Part shown: piece by piece, positions 7,045 through 10,922 of the stretch | Layout: each line of letters opens with the position of its first letter | Numbering within the stretch: the stretch's first letter is position 1 | Assembly: GCA_034696485.1 (NCBI GenBank) | Contig: JAQIWT010001406.1 | Coordinates: forward strand, 1 to 10,922 | DNA from: Isohypsibius dastychi | Taxonomy: Eukaryota > Tardigrada > Eutardigrada > Parachela > Isohypsibiidae | DNA: 10,922 nt | Direction of reading: 5' to 3' | Made by a program: the position numbers and the translations under genes | Notes under the pieces: model-generated | Seen by the model: only the letters and a program-made list of their open reading frames with translations | What the model was told of the DNA's origin: nothing | The model's database searches: none

Positions 7045-8053
7045 ACTCGTGCAACTGCCTAAAATTTGCACGGGTAACTTGCGGATCTACAGTTTCCCGA
7101 ACGAAAAAGATGTCAGCAAGCTGCAAGCGCTCATTATTGGACCTCCAGAGTCCAGACACGCCATACGAAAACGGATTCTGAATTCCAGTTTTATGTTCGC
7201 GTTTCTCCCCAGCATTGTCCCACTGTTGCTCCTCGAGTGCGGAGTGCGGAATCTTACGACTGGTGATAGCACTGTCAGATTCGGTCCGAACTTCTACGCT
7301 GATGGCAAAGTCTGCTTGAGCATACTCGGGTAAGCCAGAGTTTTCTTCCGTAATTCCGGTTGAGATTTATTCGCTTTTTCCAGAACCTTTACTGGCCCAT
7401 CCTGGACCCCTGCCATGAACATCAGCGGCGTCCTCAAAAGCATCCAAAGTCTGATGAGTGACGGCGCATTGCGGAATGAACCCGGGTTTGAAGCATATGC
7501 GAAATGCGATCCGAAAGTTTTGGAGCTCGATCGAAGTGTTCTTCATGAAACGGTGCGGATTGCTGTTATTGATGCTGTCAAAAAATGCATTGCTGCTGAT
7601 TTGTCTACCCCATCAAAGATCCGCAAAATTATACTGCAACATTTCCTGAAGACTGCCGATGATGTGATCAAGAAGTGCGAAAAAGAGAGGAAATCTGACG
7701 GGCTTCCGTTTGGGGTAGGAAATATGTCATTTTGTCTATAAGCACAAGTATCTTTTCCTGTCGATTCTTTTTGACTAACGACTCCTGATTTTGTTGCTGT
7801 TTATCTTTATTCCAAAAAAAAATCTTTTTACTTGTTTAGAAATTTTGACGGTTTATTTTATTTCAAATATTAATAACGTTTAGTTGATTGATACTAATTT
7901 TCTGGTTTGGGTTTGCAGTCTTGCCATGGAATTGCGACTTCTGTCGGAATATGCCGATTCGGAGGATTAGCGCAGGAACTTTCGCGCTTGAAGGATCAGG
8001 TTATTCCCGTCATCTCCTCTCTTGATTCCGGTTCAAAAGGCGATGGGAAGTAG
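7045..8053 (+). CDS. UBE2Z: UBE2Z-like ubiquitin-conjugating (E2) enzyme, with a disrupted core exon
   Basis: The visible exons are about 7045-7329, 7384-7714 and 7919-8053 (TAG). Introns have donors GTAAGC and GTAGGA and acceptors TTTCCAG and TTTGCAG, phases 2 and 0. The first reads CTGNLRIYSFPNEKDVSKLQ and later TVRFGPNFYADGKVCLSILG, with the E2 active-site cysteine codon at 7313-7315. The second continues TFTGPSWTPAMNISGVLKSI, QSLMSDGALRNEPGFE and a long helical part; the third ends KGDGK. The pattern SILGTxTGPxWxPA...SIQSLM...NEPGFE is characteristic of UBE2Z (USE1), which is charged by UBA6. Between 7144 and 7250 the conserved residues DTPYENGF and EFQFYVRVSPQHCPTVAPRV are found in the two other frames; three short 7-bp duplications explain the shifts. 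The main frame stays open through a scrambled peptide. The N-terminal exon(s) are not resolved; 7045 follows a weak AACTAG acceptor. This may be a pseudogene, an odd allele, or sequence error. Confidence 0.82.
7144..7250 (+). other. Three 7-bp-period duplications that shift the E2 reading frame and restore it
   Basis: TCCAGAG/TCCAGAC lie at 7144-7157, ATTC-TGA-ATTC (weak, period 7) at 7175-7185, and GAGTGCG/GAGTGCG at 7235-7248. Each unit adds 7 nt, i.e. +1 in frame, so three return to frame 0. Dropping one unit from each gives the E2 core reading GPPDTPYENGF, then QFYVRVSPQHC, then RVRNLTTGD in a single frame, with the same length as human UBE2Z in this segment as I recall it. Confidence 0.7.
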
Positions 8054-8741
8054 ATGGATAAATTCATATGATCTAAGATGTGTCACTACATTCCTTTGTT
8101 TGGAAAATGGAATAACTTTCTCATTCAGTTTGGGACCATGAGATTTTTGTTTGGATCTGTGTTATTTCTGGAAACTCTGTTATTGTTTGAATCTTGCTAA
8201 TTTGTTTTCACGATTCGGTCTTTCTGTAGGATTTTAGCTGATTTTCGGTTCTTGTGTTGACCGGTCTGTTATAAATTGATATGATATGAAGTTGAGGCTG
8301 CTGGAGATGTACGTGGTGAAGTCACGGGGAAATATACCCTTATTCTTTCATTTACTTTTCAGGTTTCCATTATCAATTCTTCTGTTATTTTAGCTATTTA
8401 GCGTTAATATTCTGACAGAGAATTAATGTCTCGTGGATAGAAATTGTACAGAAATTCGGAATCGAAACCGAGAACTTGAATACGACCAGCGCGGGTTAGA
8501 TACAATGCACGAGCGAGTCACCATGCAAAAGCGATTCCTCCAATCAATGTTTTGTTTACGCTTTTCAACTACCATCGAAAATTCAGTCAGAATCAAACTG
8601 GACGAAATTCGGAAATTCCTTTCTTTGTCGAATTTTACTGAATTGAAACTTTATTGAGTGTACTTGTATCCGGTCGAATTCTTACGCGTTTCATATTGGG
8701 GTAGTATCTTTCGCTCTCGTGTGGGAATTTCATGGTTCAGG
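8054..8741. other. Intergenic region: UBE2Z-like 3' UTR and RAB18 promoter/5' UTR
   Basis: There is no exact AATAAA; ATAAAT near 8271 is a weak candidate 3'-end signal for the E2 gene. A plus frame at 8433-8657 is open but has no family resemblance and starts without ATG context. The last 100 bp lead directly into the RAB18 start codon. I see nothing else here. Confidence 0.45.
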
Positions 8742-10199
8742 ATGATGGAAGGATCGCAACCAATCACGACGTTAAAATTGCTGATTATTGGAGAATCTGG
8801 TGTGGGTAAATCCAGGTAAGCTTGATTCATCTCATTATTTTTGATCCGAAAGATTTTCTGGTGATCATTCGTGGAGAATACCATATCCGAAAGTTGAGAC
8901 GGGGTGACATTACGCAACATTTCGACGAATTTGACTTGCGCTTCAGCACGATCAGCTGATTACGCTATTTAATTCGACTTCAGTTTTCAAATATCATTTT
9001 TTTGGTTTCCCTGACTGAAAGCGAGACTGGTCTAAGCTTCTCTGATTTTTGTTGTTCCCACAGTCTGCTACTTCGTTTCACGGATGACACGTTCGATCCG
9101 GAAGTTGCTGCCACGATCGGAGTGGACTTCAAAGTCAAAAGTCTAACGATTAATGGAAATACCGTCAAATTGGCTGTTTGGGTACGTTAAGATTTTTATC
9201 TGCGTATTTCGAGACGTCTGGTTGGATTCAGTTTCTAAGAGAAAACAACCAACGTTCAGCGATTTTTGCACTGTGTCTAAATTCCGAAAAAACCAGTTAA
9301 CGTTAATTGTTTTGTTAACACCAAGGGACAACATAATTTCCGTATTCAGTCTTTATTAGAGCTCATGGTTCATTCTGTTGATAAAAGCTGCCGATCTCCA
9401 TGGAAAATTCAAATTACAAAGCTTCTTGTTTTGATATTTCTAGGACACGGCTGGACAGGAACGATTCCGAACCTTGACTCCCAGTTACTACAGAGGCGCT
9501 CAGGGAGTCATTCTGGGTACGCATGATTCAAGAATTATTTTATTGCGAACTGCGAAAATTCTTGCTGAAAAAATGGTGTGTTTCTATTTCGCAGTGTACG
9601 ATGTGACTTCTAGAGAAAGCTTCCAAAAGTTGGAATTATGGCTGAGAGAAGTCGACGCCTACGCAAACCGACCCGGCATGGTTAGTCGCTATCACAACAC
9701 AGATTTGATTTTTTTTGACCGTATTGGATTTATTTTTTATCGTTTTTTAGGTGAAGATGTTGGTGGCGAATAAAATCGACAACAAGGATAGCCGTGCTAT
9801 TACCCGCGATGACGGTCTCCGGTTCGCCAGAAAGCACTCCATGCTTTTCATCGAGTGCTCAGCCCGGACTGCCGATGGAGTGGAAACTGCATTTGAGGAA
9901 CTTGTCGAAAAGGTCAGTTTTACACCTAAATATCCAGAGCGGAAGAGAAAAAAATTCCGGTTCAAAATTTGTGCAAATATTATAAATCCGATTGAGGGAA
10001 AACAAAGTCCCGTACATTTTTTTTGGAGTGTTGGTGTTTTTTTTACTTGGGAAAACGTACCGGAGATTATGCGATGGATTGTTTTAAGATTATCCAGACC
10101 CCCGGTTTATGGGAACAGAATATCCCACAAGGCGTGAACCTCAACGAAAAAACGGATGATTCGCAAGGAGGATGTGCCGGATATTGTTCTCTACTCTGA
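8742..10199 (+). CDS. RAB18: RAB18 small GTPase, complete, six exons
   Basis: Exons 8742-8815, 9064-9181, 9444-9516, 9595-9680, 9751-9912 and 10089-10199 (TGA) give 207 residues, against 206 in human RAB18. P-loop GESGVGKS is at residues 17-24, switch I Thr42 lies in AATIGVDF, switch [22 protein letters not shown] starts at 65, G4 NKID at 124-127 and G5 ECSAR at 152-156. The region [26 protein letters not shown] is diagnostic for RAB18. The tail ends [10 protein letters not shown]: Cys204 is the prenylation cysteine (CSLL), with Cys200 nearby. RAB18 works at the ER and lipid droplets in membrane contact and lipid metabolism. Introns have donors GTAAGC, GTACGT, GTACGC, GTTAGT and GTCAGT; acceptors are CACAG, TCTAG, CGCAG, TTTAG and an unusual TTAAG. 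Two in-frame ATGs (8742, 8745) can start; the first is used here. G5 is SAR where human has SAK. All motifs are intact, so it should be functional. Confidence 0.95.
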
Positions 10200-10853
10200 A
10201 CATTTTTTTGTGCTTTTCCATGTTTCGGTTTAAAATCTCCTCATACACACAAATATTTTCCGGCTGTCGGTCAACCGGAAATGGACGTTTTTCAGAGGAA
10301 AGGTTCTGCTTCCCGACTTCAAATTATATCTTCTTTTTGTAAAAGTCGAGAAAAACAGCTTTGAATTCATTAAGAATAAAGCTATTTTACATTTGTCCAT
10401 TCGTCGAATCAGTATTCAAGAAAAGGTCGTCCGTTTTCAATGTTTTCGGATTTTGACTGGAAACCAAGCGGCAGCAGGTCAGCCCTCTGACCCACATACC
10501 GGGGCTTACGCTTACACAATGCGGATTACAAAACCAAAACACGATCTTTCTCCGGATCCGTTCAGTTCTCAATTGTAATTTCGGTTTTAAAACCATTTGC
10601 TCTTTGTTTGGAAGATTTTCCAATCGTCACTCTTTCACAGCTATATTGGTAATTCATTCACGGAGCCATATTCCATATCGTCGGAGCGACCATGCATTGC
10701 TGCAGCTGCAAACCCCCTTCGTTGATCGCAGCAAAGTCTTGATCTGTTTTATAACCATCATCATCGAACTGGTCGATTGTATAACATCCACGACGATACG
10801 GAAAAAGTTCGTTATTGTCGCATCCTCGAATCACATCTTGTTTGATCCCAAAA
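10200..10853. other. RAB18 3' region and annexin promoter/5' flank
   Basis: AATAAA at 10375-10380 lies 176 bp after the RAB18 stop and is the likely polyadenylation signal. From about 10650 to 10850 both strands are open: a minus frame contains DNNELFPYRRGCYTIDQFDD and ends at about 10658. It lies directly upstream of the annexin start, so it may be chance or a 3'-terminal exon of an antisense gene. No promoter motif is clear. Confidence 0.4.
10375..10380 (+). terminator. Poly(A) signal AATAAA for RAB18
   Basis: An exact AATAAA lies 176 bp downstream of the RAB18 TGA on the same strand, in an AT-rich context. It is the first such hexamer after the stop. Confidence 0.5.
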
Positions 10854-10922
10854 ATGCCTGACATGCCCATCGTCAAGGATTTCTCACCGTTCAATGCGCG
10901 GACTGATGCTGACCTCATTTAT
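10854..10922 (+). CDS. Annexin-like protein, first 23 codons, cut by the window end
   Basis: An ATG in a favourable context (CCCAAAAATGCC) opens MPDMPIVKDFSPFNARTDAD followed by LIY at the window edge. Annexins begin with a short tail of the type 'TVK..P.FNA..DA..LRKAMKGLGTDE', leading into the first type-II calcium-binding repeat. The match VKDFSPFNARTDADLIY fits that start at spacing and chemistry, and the next residues should read like KAMKG.GT. Annexins bind acidic phospholipids in a calcium-dependent way at membranes. Only 23 residues are visible, none of the calcium-site residues is included, and the call rests on this lead-in alone. It follows RAB18 on the same strand with a 650-bp gap. 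Confidence 0.62.
   Translation, partial: MPDMPIVKDFSPFNARTDADLIY

Noticed and set aside
6911-7159. Minus frame of 82 codons opposite the E2 gene
   Set aside because: Antisense of sequence that matches UBE2Z on the plus strand.
7144-7250. Programmed +1 frameshifting or tiny introns as the explanation of the E2 frame changes
   Set aside because: Only one of the three shifts is at a stop codon, there is no shared slippery motif, and 7-nt introns are not plausible; short duplications explain all three.
8433-8657. Plus frame of 74 codons before RAB18
   Set aside because: No ATG at its start, lysine/arginine-rich without a family pattern, and it lies in the expected RAB18 5' region.
1-10922. CRISPR arrays, prokaryotic operons, tRNA or rRNA genes
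   Set aside because: No spaced identical repeats, no Shine-Dalgarno-led gene chains, and no cloverleaf or rRNA cores were recognised; the genes have spliceosomal introns.

Overview
The window is eukaryotic and almost certainly from an animal with a compact genome. Its genes are split by short GT-AG introns with consistent reading phases. Recognisable products include RAB18, a UBE2Z-like E2 enzyme, an HSP70 C-terminus, an RRM protein and the start of an annexin. Acceptors vary (CAG, TAG and one AAG), unlike the uniform TTTTCAG of Caenorhabditis. A small-genome ecdysozoan such as a tardigrade is possible, but the sequence does not prove a taxon.

Layout. Positions 84-245 (minus) hold a possible C-terminal exon. 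Positions 449-1600 (minus) hold three exons of an HSP70 lid with a GG-rich tail ending EDVD and no ATPase domain in sight. Positions 1660-2000 hold G/C homopolymers and a degenerate 19-bp tandem repeat with CRE-like sites. Positions 2091-2850 carry a strong inverted repeat. Positions 2304-4059 (minus) carry a weak three-exon chain starting MGLGRK. Positions 4060-5230 are mostly without genes and include a C22 tract. Positions 5232-5746 (minus) hold the last three exons of a two-RRM protein. Positions 5740-6386 (plus) hold the last four exons of an acidic Gly/Asp-rich protein. Positions 7045-8053 (plus) hold a UBE2Z-like gene. Positions 8742-10199 (plus) hold a complete six-exon RAB18. At 10854 (plus) an annexin-like gene begins and runs off the end.

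The genes do not form a pathway; they look like ordinary closely packed housekeeping loci on both strands. The strangest spot is one UBE2Z exon, where three short 7-bp-period duplications push the conserved E2 core through three frames and back. It encodes a scrambled but open segment just before the active-site cysteine. The second is the HSP70 lid without its ATPase domain.
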